Source: Chara braunii | Taxonomy: Eukaryota; Streptophyta; Charophyceae; Charales; Characeae | Reading direction: 5' to 3' | Assembly: GCA_003427395.1 (NCBI GenBank) | Contig: BFEA01000396.1 | Coordinates: forward strand, 137,122 to 170,952 | Length of the DNA: 33,831 nucleotides | Shown: positions 8,049-17,452 of the stretch, piece by piece | Numbering within the stretch: position 1 is the stretch's first letter | Layout of the letters: each line of letters begins with the position of its first letter | The notes under the pieces: generated by a model | What the model saw: the letters and a program-made list of their open reading frames with translations, nothing else | What the model was told of the DNA's origin: nothing | Databases searched by the model: none | Program-made: the position numbers and the translations under genes

Positions 8049-11000
8049 ATGGAACCTCCCGCAGCCACCCTCCCCCCACTTAATAGTGGGGGGACTGACA
8101 AGACGAGGGTCAAGGAACTTTTGACAGAATGCTACCAAGGGGGTCTCCTCCCTGAGCAACTTAAAGCAGAAAGTGTGGAAATATGGGAGGACTTCGTGAG
8201 GGTCGTAGTCAACCCGGAGGTCTACGCGATCCAGGAAGAGTGGCTCAAGGAAAATGTTGTTTCGGTATTTTTTGGGAAGGATTCGAAATCACTGCCAATT
8301 TCTCTCAAAGTGCGTTTGATTCGTATGCATGAAAATGGGTGTGCAAAGAGCAGAGCAATTAGTGCTCCACCGAGTTCCACAACGAGGGTTACAATCTGAT
8401 CACTTATGTAGCCTCGGCGAAAGAAATTGCAACTTGGCTACTTAGGGAAAAAAAAGATGAAATAACTTTGGATGGAAAAAAATACACGTTATCCTTTAAA
8501 CCCTTGATGCCAGAGAACGAACTAGTTGAATGGCACGAGGCCATGCTATTCAGGTATTTTTGGATTAGGTGTATGTATGTTCCGGTTGCTGCCCTGCCGC
8601 ATCTAGTACCTGCTGTGAAGAAGGCGTTTGACCCAATTTTGAAAAAGTACGAAACATTTGCGGACAAAACTGCTCCTGAACTAATTAACGTTAAATTTGA
8701 TCTGGAGGGACAACCCAGACTTCGATACAAGCCGTACCTAATCATTGATATGCAGAAGGGAGGTTATGTGGAAATCGAAGTTGTGCATGCCCGAACACCG
8801 TGGTATCGGGTATGGCGACAAAATTTTCACTCGGAGGAAGACGAATGTTGTCCAGCCAATAAGAGTTTGGTTCCTCCGCAAAATAAAGGTAAGGACCAGA
8901 GTGCAGGTATGGGTCCGAGCAAGAGCGAGCCAAAGTTGAAATCAAACTCAGGACGGATTGATAATCAAGGTAAGAACAATCAGGAAACGGAAGGGGGACA
9001 TTCGGAAGGAGACAAGAACATCGAGGGTGGAGGGAAGGCAAACGAGAAGAACAAGGAGGTGCAACCCGTAGACTTAGGCTCCTCAAGTGGGGCTAAGGAG
9101 GGGGGGGTTGCAGATAAGGAGGGGGAGGAAAGGGGGAGGAGAAGGGGGAAGTTGTGGACATAACCATGAAGGATGGAGACGACAACCCCCTGGAAGATGA
9201 AGCAAGGAAAGAGAGTGAGAAACGGGTTCAGAACCCTTCCATGGAACTCAAGATGAGCAAGAAGCCCGCTAATAAAACGAAGAAGGCAGTGGCAAAAAAA
9301 GGGAAGAAAAAGAAGGTTCAGAATGAATGAAGAATCTCGAAATCTCGGATGACGGGTCAAGAAGTGGAAGCGGAAGAGAAAAAAAATCAAAGTTTCGAGA
9401 GTTTCACCCCGAGTTCGGGTAATCCTGGCAACCCAGTCAAGCTACAACCAATTTTGGGATCAAGCCCTATTCAGGGGGATCAAGGGGACCAAGAGGACCA
9501 AGGGGTCTCGCAGGTTAAGCTCGGAAAGGACGGGCCTCTTAGGCCGATCGAAAAGTTGGGCAAAAGCCCGGAGGGTGGATACTCCCCCCCCCTCCCATCC
9601 CCCCCCACTAGTTCCCTCGGTAATGGAGTATCTAAAGAAACCGACACAGGGTTCGAACTGCGGAAAAAGGACAACCCACCTAAGGAGGAAAGAACACAAC
9701 GCGCGGGTGATAAAAAACAAATGACGATACTACAGAGCTCGGCTCCGCAGATTTCCGACACGACTGAACGGGCTGCCATAACTCTCACTTCCCTAACCGA
9801 GGATATGCCAAAAGAGTGCTCGATTTATAATAATAAGTTGTTCAACGGGGAACCATCAGAGGGGGATTTGACAAAGGCCCAAGGATTAAAATTTAATCCT
9901 CTGGTTATTAACGATAATACAGTCCTTGTACCAGTAGGAAGTCATAGTCCCTCGTCTAGTTCATGTGATTTTCGGAAGGGGGGAAGGAAGGCTCTCCAGC
10001 CTTCTACTTTCCGACAGGGGCCTCTAAGAAGTCGGAGAAATCAACTGAAGATATTTGGAAGAGTGGTAAAAAGTGGATGAAGGAAACTGCATGGGCAGGT
10101 AATCCGTTTGTTTGGCAGTCCCCCTCTACTCCACTACCTGAAGGGACAAAAAAAGATCATCTGAATATTTCAGTGAATCTGTCCTCTCCGAAGATAACCC
10201 GCACCGAAGGTTTAAAATTTCAAGCTAGAAAGGAAGAGGAGGAGGGCGGGGCTTGCACGGAAGATGTAGTCAGGAGCTCTCCTATGAAAAGAGGAAGAGC
10301 TCAGATGACCAAAACCGCTCGACGCTTGCTATCCTTGGCAGCACCTATGAGGACCTTAACGAGGACAGAAAAGACCATGGGGCATATTTCAGATTATCTG
10401 ATCCCAATTATATGTTCGCATGACGGACAGACCCTGTGGTCCCTCTCCTTGAAGGGCAAGGATGGAACCTTGTCTCTCTCAGCCATCCTATTACGGGGCA
10501 CGCCCTCCCTAGTAATAACCGTCATTTCGTCAAAACGGACTGTCACATCTTTTATTTTTTGAACGAAATTGAAAACGAGTTTTTTGGCAGAAAACTCGTC
10601 AAAAATTGTTGTTCCTGAGGGTCCAACGTTTTACAAACTCTGGACCCCCTGGCCGTACATGGACCTAGCTTGAGACCAGGTACCTTCAGGCAGTCCTACC
10701 TAAAGGTGTCTGGTCTCAAGCTAGGTCCATGTACAACCAGGGGTTCCAGCGTTTGTAAAACGTTGGACCCTCAGGAACAACAAATTTTGACGAGTTTTTG
10801 GTAAAAAAACTCGGTTTCAATTTTGTTCAAAAAATAAAAAATGTCCATTTTTACGAAATGGTCGTTTAATGGTTTGTAATCTGGTAAAGATACAGACCTT
10901 ACAGAACCTGGGAGAAGCGCATTTGCTACCGGAACCGAAAATGGCACGCCATTCGGTAGATCTACCAGAAGGGGGCATGGCCCGTCTTTTGATTGCCTTT

Positions 11001-11357
11001 ATGGATATGGCGCATATGACTTATAATAAATATAAATGGGATGACCTACGGATCTATTACATATAACTGGCCCACCTCATGACGGTACAGTCAGACACTC
11101 TGGCAGGGATAAAATTGTTATCTGGGTTGTCTGCTCGAGCAGTGGCCGAGTGGATAACCCAATCAGATAATGCCCCCTTGATCTCATTTGAGTCATTTGC
11201 CTCCTCCCTCCTGAAAAGGAGGACCAAGAAAAACCTGAACTTTGAAATTGGTGAACGGTTGGCTGCAAAGGCAGGCAAGCGAAGGACAGACGAGGCAAAT
11301 GTCGACCGCATCCAACCTCCTAGCGGAACAGCCTTTGATAATGACTCTACCCAGTAA
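8049..11357 (+). pseudogene. LINE1 ORF1 (nucleic-acid-binding protein), broken
   Basis: ATG at 8049 begins MEPPAATLPPL. The frame aligns with LINE2 ORF1: KTRVKELLTECYQGG with RIRELLALCYDDG, and WLKENVVSV with WLKETTVSV. A frameshift near 8337-8372 leads to the frame from 8468 (SFKPLMP, PVAALPHL). The zinc-knuckle position at 8804-8848 reads Y-X2-W-X4-H-X5-C, so the first two Cys are replaced by Tyr and Trp. Frameshifts near 9119-9150 (G-run) and 10060-10080, and stops at 9328 and 11064, follow. A Lys-rich segment lies at 9240-9325. A C-terminal YLIPIICS...LW motif resembles YLIPLMCV...LW in LINE2. A fold-back MITE interrupts this C-terminal domain. Family role: ORF1 binds the LINE RNA to form the transposition particle. 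Confidence 0.75.
10513..10872. mobile_element. Fold-back MITE inserted in LINE1 ORF1
   Basis: Two arms of about 165 bp are inverted copies around a centre near 10695. Perfect blocks include a 33-bp match (10606-10638 with 10751-10783) and a 24-bp match (10655-10678 with 10711-10734). Arms outside these blocks are diverged but alignable to about 10513 and 10872. No ORF. The element interrupts the conserved C-terminal domain of LINE1 ORF1, whose frame resumes downstream. Edges are uncertain by about 10 bases; TAAT/TTAAT at the rims could include a target duplication. Confidence 0.8.
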
Positions 11358-11840
11358 AATCAGACTCATCCGTTGGAACATTTGCGTTTTATGTGACCTC
11401 AATGACACTCATAAAAGAGCTAGATTGTCTAATTGGATGCGTTCATACCATGCCCATATTGTCTGTCTTCAGCAGACCAAAATCGGCCCGGGTAAACTTG
11501 AGGAGATCTGCAGATGGTGGCCAGGCCCCCAAATCAGGGCTCCAACAATGGGGTCCCGAGGAGGAGTGCCCATCCAATTGGATAGAAAATTAAAAATTGA
11601 CATAATAATATGATAATAGACAGTTGCACGGACCCAGAAGGACGCTGAGCCTGGGTGAAATTCGCCATGGCAAGAGAAGATTGGTCTGTTATGTCGATTT
11701 ACGGTCGGTAGACTATACTACGAGGATTGGTTTTTTTGTTGATCTTCCTAAGTTTATCCCAGACACTGATAATTTGGTACTCGTGGGTGATTGGAACAGT
11801 GTACTCAACCCGGATCCTGATTCCCCTGTTGTAGCTCCGA
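11341..11840 (+). pseudogene. LINE1 ORF2 start: endonuclease domain, 5' part
   Basis: ATG at 11341 overlaps the ORF1 stop (11355-11357) by 17 bases, an arrangement compatible with termination-reinitiation. The apurinic-endonuclease fold is recognisable: RLIRWNICVL (catalytic Asn present), HIVCLQQTKIGPG where the family has CLQETK (catalytic Glu changed to Gln), GSRGGV, and LVLVGDWNSVL (Asp and Asn of the GDxN motif present). Frameshifts occur near 11605-11625 and near 11700. The frame ends at codon CCG (11837-11839), then switches to unrelated antisense LINE2 sequence. In the reconstructed LINE1 it continues as RRDAILLSTLMEAHNL from 21539 on the minus strand. Confidence 0.8.
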
Positions 11841-12044
11841 TTGTCAATCCACACACAAGCCCATACATTCTTACCCCGTGTTAGGGACCATTCCTTTTTC
11901 AGTATCCGTTCCCCCAGGGAGATCCAGTCCTTGTTGCCTTGTGAGCAGGCTGCTCTTACAACCCACCGTGCCAACATTGCCATTATCCTCTTCTCCGAGT
12001 CCACCAGACCCAACCCTCCTTCCTCTTCTGGATTACAGATTAAG

Positions 12045-12297
12045 TCCCAGGCCACCTTTGGCATCACGACTTCTTCCTCCTTTGCGAAAGGCCGCCACAG
12101 GAACTGGGAAGTGCGTCCCCTGATGACCGTCTGAGTTTTCTTTCCCCTGTCTCTTATACACATCTAGATGTGTATAAGAGACAGGAACAGAGCTGTCCCA
12201 GGCCACCTTTGGCATCACGACTTCTTCCTCCTTTGCGAAAGGCCGCCACAGGAACCGGGAAGTGCGTCGCCTGATGACCGTCTGAGTTTTCTTTCCC
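12045..12297. other. Assembly artefact: duplicated 103-bp segment around adapter
   Basis: 12044-12146 and 12195-12297 are the same LINE2 segment (GTCCCAGGCCACC... to ...CTTTCCC), differing at two of 103 positions. Between them lie the 38-bp adapter and GAACAGAGCT, which also occurs at 12334-12343. Removing one copy and the adapter gives an uninterrupted ORF2 frame through ...RPFAKEEEVVMPKVAWD. The two mismatches suggest that reads from two alleles or two LINE copies were merged. Confidence 0.9.
12147..12184. other. Nextera/Tn5 mate-pair junction adapter
   Basis: CTGTCTCTTATACACATCT (12147-12165) is followed directly by AGATGTGTATAAGAGACAG (12166-12184). These are the two 19-bp Tn5 mosaic ends in inverted orientation, the junction adapter of transposase-based mate-pair libraries. 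It is not genomic. In-frame translations such as VSYTHLDVYKRQ arise from it. Confidence 0.98.
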
Positions 12298-14821
12298 AGC
12301 GGCCGCATGTTGCCCACGTACCATAACAGAGAGAACAGAGCTGCGTTCACCACCAGAGCTCTGCCAAATAGCGAGAGGTGGGGGGCTTTTCCCCAGACCG
12401 AGGCTCGTTGCATTATCTTTTGTTGCAGCAGTTGATCCTGGTGTTTCCCACTCGGTGTCAGTGAGACTTGGACTCCCAGAAACCGCTCTGTATCCGTGCC
12501 CTTGATTCTCCTCATTCCCCAGTCCACTGCAGGTGTGAATTTCTCTGGTAAGAAGAAGACAAATTTCTGCCAATTAATCGCCGCTTCTGACAACAATTCG
12601 TATTGCCTTAAGCAATGCCTGAGTGCTCCCATGGAATCCTTGGAATTGACTGAGACTGCGAAGAGGTCATCCGCGATTGCCTTGACCTTGCATGCAGTTT
12701 CCCCAAGTTGCAGGCCACAGATCAACGAGTGTTCCCTGATGTTGTTCAAAGGCACTTACAGGTGTACCACGAACAGCAGCGGCGCCAAGGGACACCCTTG
12801 TCTCAGCGCGCGGGAGAGTGTGAAAGGAGTTGATATATGGCCGTTCACCATTACCGAGGCCATTGAATATGAATACAGCGCAATTACCCAGGTGCAAAAA
12901 ACTTCGCCGAACCCCATCCACCTTAATGTAGTCAAGACATACGACCAGTTTACACGGTCATATGCTTTTTCCATATCCAGCAGCAGAACCATTATGTCCT
13001 GTTCCTCCTGCCCCACCACCTCCAGAACCTCTATCGCTGTCACTATATTCTCGAAGATCGAACGGCCTCTCACGAATGCAGCTTGGTCGTCTTGTACTAA
13101 TAAAGGCATGTATTTGCCTAATCTCCTTGCCAAAAGTTTAGCCAAGATTTTGTAGGAAACATTCAAAAGTGAAATACGCCGCCAGTTTCTGATTTCATTC
13201 TTGTCTCCTTTCTTGTACAGGATTGAAATGATGCCTTTGGACGCACTTGTCGGGAGCTTCCCGCCTAGCTATATTTCGTTGTAGATTTCCACCAGATCAC
13301 CGCCCACCGAGTCCCAGTGTTTACAGTAGAATTATGTCGGAAGCCCATCATTTCCCGGCGTCTTCCCTTTTGCCATTGCCTTGAGTGCTTGTCTGGCTTC
13401 TTCTTCTCCTATTGGTCTGTCCAAGTATAGTCTTGCGTGTGTAGGCAGTTGACACTTTGTGTTCTTCCGGTGATCTGAATCGGCTACCAGATTTGAATGC
13501 GCTCCTTCTTCCGGTCGCCTTGACGTAAGGATCTCTTTAAAGTACTTGGCTGCATATATGTAACGTCCTCGGTTCCACCGCCACTGGTTCTTCTGGATCA
13601 AAGGGGTGCTTAAGCTCCTTCATGGAATGAGCAGTTTTGGAGGGCACGAGTTTCTGAAACGTTTCCTTCGTTATCTTATAGTGGACTTCTATGCGTCTGA
13701 CCTTCAACCTCTCTGCCCACTGCTCCGCTTTATCTTGCTGCAGTTTCTCCCATTCGATTAGTCTTCTTGTTCTTTCCTTGCTCCATACCTGTTCTGCAAT
13801 CGGGTGCTCCCTCATTCGCAGTTCTGCCTCCTCCACTCTCTTCAAGCACTTTCTTTCTGCCTTATTCCGTTGGAGCGCAAGGATCTTCGAGAAGACGTTG
13901 AGCAGATTTGACAGTATTCGTGTCCCCCCTTCCCACCAGTCCGTTGTTGTAGCGAACGAGTCCTTCTGATCTCTCCGTTTCCTCCAAAAATTTTGTATCC
14001 ATTCATTAAGAGACCCTTCCTGCAGATTTTGTACGTTCAGACGAAAGAAGCCTTTCCCCCTTTGAACGTCCGGGCCAATCTGAAAGCAGGCTACAATGGA
14101 CTTGTGATCCGAGAGTCTTCCGGGGTTATTGTGTTGGCTTATCTCTGTAATAGCATCGTGAGCGAGGCCAGCTGTCAACATGAAGTCCAGTCTCCTCCCT
14201 CTTCCTTGCAGTGAGAACCACGTGTAGCCCTGTTCCTCCGGATGGATGTCCTGGTATGAGTCCCTCAAGTCATAGTCCGCCATAAGGTCAACCAATTCCA
14301 AAACGTCCCTCGAGCAACCGCCCGTTTGGATTGGAAGTGAATCCAGCGACGTGTTCCAATTGCCCGCCACGATTAAGTTATCTACATTGGGCAAAACGAC
14401 ACGCAGTTCCTCAAAAAACCTAGTTCGTAAGTGCCTCTCTACTGGCACGTAGATCGAAACAAAAGCCCATGCCATCCCTTCGATCCAAAGAACAATCCAA
14501 GCCCACCGCCCTCCAACATCCGCGTAATTATCTACGATTTCCGCTTCCAGGTACCTGCGGACGAGGATCGCTACTCCTCCCTGTGTGCCCTGCGAGGCTG
14601 CCCAGATCTGAGGGTCAACCCACCAAAACTTCACCTCCCTAATCTTTTCCGCATTTAATTTCGTCTCTTGCAGACAGGCCACTGCGATTCGCTGCTCGTG
14701 GAGCCAGGACTTCACTCTCGTCCTCTTCCTTCTTCCCCCCGTGTTCCCGAAACCCTGCAGGTTCCAGGATGCCATTCTCACTTTAATCATCGACTCGGTT
14801 TGTCCCCTGCTGTGCTTAGAT

Positions 14822-17015
14822 CTAGGTCGCCGATATTCCTACCTGTGGCCAGGGTTGCGTTAGAGCATTCCTTACATAGGTGGAGACAAGTTTCCTTTCC
14901 TTTGGTAACCTGATCTTGAGATCGCTCAGGCTGTCCGTCGTGATCATTGTTGGCATAACCCCAATCTTGGCTTGTTCCTGCTTTCTGGCTTCAGCGAAGA
15001 CATATAGGGGTACTAGGCGAAGCCCTGCAGCCTCCAGCTCCATCAGTTTGTTTTCAGTCAATCTTGCATCAACTATTGGCACAAACAACTTCAACTTGTT
15101 ACCTACTGGTCCGAAGATGATCCTTGCCATCGGAATGTCCAGGATCCTTGATGGAAATTGGTTAAGGTACAGTCTACGAATGACTTCCTGCATCGATTCC
15201 TCCGTCGGCATCTCCGTCACCTGATGCCCAAAGAGGAGTTGGACACCATCAACACGCTGCCATGTAATTACCCACAGACTGTTCCTTATTGCCACGCACA
15301 TTAGTGGGATTAAATATTGCAACATATCTATGCTGCCGCCTCGAGCGGCGACCGCAAGCTTCCTGTCCCTTGTCGTTTTACTGCCTGGTGTTGCCATCCC
15401 GACCTCCTGGCTGACGGAGTGCTCCGAGCCTCCTTGCGACTCTTGTGAGTTCTCATGAACTAAATCTTGACCAGTAAAGCTCAGTCGGCGTTGTTTGCCT
15501 ACCCCTCGCCCCTTTGATCTTGGGGTACCATTTCCTTCTCTCAAGTGACCCGTGCCACTTGCCGACCCTTGCGGCCTTAAGGGCGAGTTCATACCTCCTG
15601 CTGGAATTCCTCCCGCTGGTGGTCGCCCTCCTCCTGCTCCTCTTGCTCCTCCTACCTCTCTCTGAGCAACTCCACCTCCACGACATGCCGCACCTCCGAT
15701 TGCTTCCGAATTCTGGTACCTTGCTTGCGGTCGTGCCATATTACCTTCTACCTGTGTCGAAGTTGGGCCTCTGCCTCCGGCCCCTTGTTGGAGGTTGTTT
15801 GCCATCACGAACATCGCGTCTCTTGCCCAGTAATAATTCCTGAGCATGTCTATGTCCTGCGCCTAAAGCCCTCTTCGCCCTCCGTCATCATGGCTTCCTC
15901 CTTCTTGAGTCGGGATTGCATGAACCGCTATCGCAGATGCCTGTCCCAGGAAACAACCTCCTCTTCCCTCAAGGGAGAAGATTGGGTTATGATGCAAGGA
16001 TGCAGGTTGGTTCACCGCTCCTGACCCGGCCGGTGTCGCCGGTCTTGGTCTCAACGGTCCATCATACCATTGCCTTGATTCTGCTCCTCTCGATTCTGCA
16101 GAGTTCTGTTGCCTAGTCGTCGAAGCTCCTTGTGCTTGCCCTCCTCTTGGAGCGCGGTTGCGTCGGCCTTGCCTACACTCATCTTCGGAGTGGAAAAATT
16201 GTTTGCACTTTCGGCATCTTGTCGTACCTGCAGTCGCCAAACATATTTCCAGCTCATCGTCGGTCGGTGTTTCCACCCATATCTTGTCCTTCATATTGTA
16301 ACGGTAGGCTGGATCGATGTCAAAATGGGCGTTGACCAGCGCTTGCCTGTTTGGGTCTACATCCGCTGGGTGGGCTTGCATGATTGGCCCTATCGCCTTC
16401 TCGATCTGAGCGTAGATGTATGGCATACCGTCGAGTGGCACTTGAACCGCTGTGACCCAAAACGTTCTCTCATCTTCTTGGCGTCTCATTTCTCTGAACT
16501 CCGCCTTGGTCATCCATGGCTTAAACAGGACCTTGTATGTTTCCCCCCCCCAGGGTAATTTCCAACGAGCCTTCGTTAATCATGTATTGCGCCACTTGTG
16601 TTGACTTTGCTACGTACGATGCGATGCTCGGGCCTTCAATCTTCACCCTTCCTCGTCTCTGGTTCTCCACGAACTGCTCGTTTCCTAGCACCCATCCATC
16701 TTCAAATGCTCAAATCAAGTCATCCTTGATGTTCTTGGGCAGAAAACGCGCTGCGTCCTTGTATATAACTGATACCGTTGTCTCCTTTAACCATCTGACT
16801 TTAATCTCGTCGAGGGAGGCGTTTATTTTGAAACGCACCTCTCTTCCTTCCACCACCATCTCCCCCGCATCAATTTCCATGGGGTAAATTCCGTCGTCAT
16901 AGCAAAGTGCTAGCAGCTCCCTAATTCTATCCTCGTCTTCCCAGTAGTTCTTCGCCTCGCTGGGTCCCGGGGGTGGGGACCTCCCGGTTCCCTGTGCAAC
17001 CGTCATCTCCATCAT
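14822..17015 (-). pseudogene. LINE2 ORF1 (zinc-knuckle RNA-binding protein), near-intact
   Basis: ATG at 17015 (MMEMTVAQG) opens about 730 codons. Lesions are a TGA at 16712-16710, a +1 shift in a run of nine C at 16543-16551, and a TAG at 15865-15863; the reading frame is otherwise continuous. The N-terminal domain aligns with LINE1 ORF1. A canonical zinc knuckle CRKCKQFFHSEDEC (CX2CX4HX4C) lies at 16216-16175. Then come a Gly/Arg-rich linker with GGARGAGGGRPP (about 15670-15600) and a conserved C-terminal domain (DMLQYLIPLMCVAIRNSLW onward, about 15330-14850). Expected role: RNA chaperone and particle protein of the LINE. The first two lesions restore an alignable frame, so some could be sequence errors. 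Confidence 0.8.
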
Positions 17016-17408
17016 CTTCTTTTGTGTCGTTCTTAGCCCTGAATCTCTTCCCTATCCATATACCACGTCCTACACCACTCCCTACGCATCGACGTCTTCC
17101 TCTAATTCTGCCTTGCCTTTCCTTGCACGCTTCTGCCACACTTCAGTATCAGAGAGAGGGGGGATTTCACCCCTGTCTACACTTGCAGCCTATGGTTGGA
17201 GGATTCCACCATATCCGCCCCTCAATGGAGGCAATGGAGCAGTTTCTCGGGGAGCTATCTACGTTGGTAACTCCCAGGTTGACGGCGCGGGTTTCGCCGA
17301 ACCCGGTAACACAGCGGCCGAGCGCGATAGCGCCAGTCGCTGCCAGGGCCCCTCCGTCCCGATCCCATTCAGTTCATACTCACCAGAGTCACCACATAAC
17401 TTCTTTGT

Positions 17409-17452
17409 GTCTTTTTTTTTTTTGTTCTTTTTTTGTTTTTTGTTTTTTTTTG
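17409..17452 (-). repeat. LINE1 poly(A) tail (T-tract on + strand)
   Basis: A 44-base impure T-tract on the plus strand (T runs broken by G and C) is the complement of the LINE1 poly(A). On the minus strand it is followed at once by GTTATGTGGTGAC and AGTATGAACTGAAT (17400-17361), the boundary motif in front of LINE2. The two LINEs are therefore directly head to tail. Confidence 0.75.

Larger units (their letters stand above)
7592..11840 (+). mobile_element. LINE1, 5' half (5' UTR, ORF1, start of ORF2)
   Basis: This fragment carries a 5' UTR (to 8048), a broken ORF1 (8049-11357) and the start of ORF2 with an apurinic-type endonuclease (11341-11840). It stops abruptly inside the endonuclease domain at 11840, where minus-strand LINE2 sequence begins. 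The missing remainder of ORF2, 3' UTR and poly(A) is the inverted piece 21539-17453. The 5' UTR has a perfect hairpin (AGCGCCGC 7706-7713, GCGGCGCT 7718-7725). Coding sequence is more AT-rich than in LINE2, one reason for pairing it with the 17453-21539 piece. Confidence 0.8.
11841..14790 (-). pseudogene. LINE2 ORF2, endonuclease and reverse transcriptase part
   Basis: ATG at 14790 starts MIKVRMASWNLQGFG. Endonuclease motifs: SWN, CLQETK (Glu intact), YVPVE, VAGNWN (family GDWN; Asp changed to Asn), GYTW and SDHKSI (Asp and His intact). A frameshift near 13545-13600 leads to the RT frame. RT motifs: GKTPGNDGLP; stops at 13334-13332 and 13271-13269; LLDMEKAYDRVNW (motif A); LRQGCPLAP (motif B); a TAA at 12758-12756; AIADDLFAV (motif C, both Asp present); then FLGVQVSL and VVMPKVAWDL of the thumb and connection region. 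A 150-bp adapter-associated duplication disrupts 12045-12297. The frame ends ...NVWACVWID at 11841 and resumes as RRRLSSEFW at 21543 (+). Confidence 0.85.
11841..17400 (-). mobile_element. LINE2, 5' part (5' UTR, ORF1, most of ORF2)
   Basis: Reading down the minus strand: boundary motif and 5' UTR (17400-17016), ORF1 (17015-14822), and ORF2 (14790-11841) with endonuclease and reverse transcriptase. It ends at 11841 in mid-ORF, and its C-terminal part is at 21542-23438 on the plus strand. The 5' UTR contains a hairpin (GGGTT-CGGCG-AACCC type, about 17292-17309). A T-tract at 17409-17452 (on +) separates it from LINE1 and is that element's poly(A). Confidence 0.8.

Noticed and set aside
12033-12573. 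Minus-strand frames containing VSYTHLDVYKRQ or CLLYTSRCV
   Set aside because: These peptides are translations of the sequencing adapter at 12147-12184, not biology.
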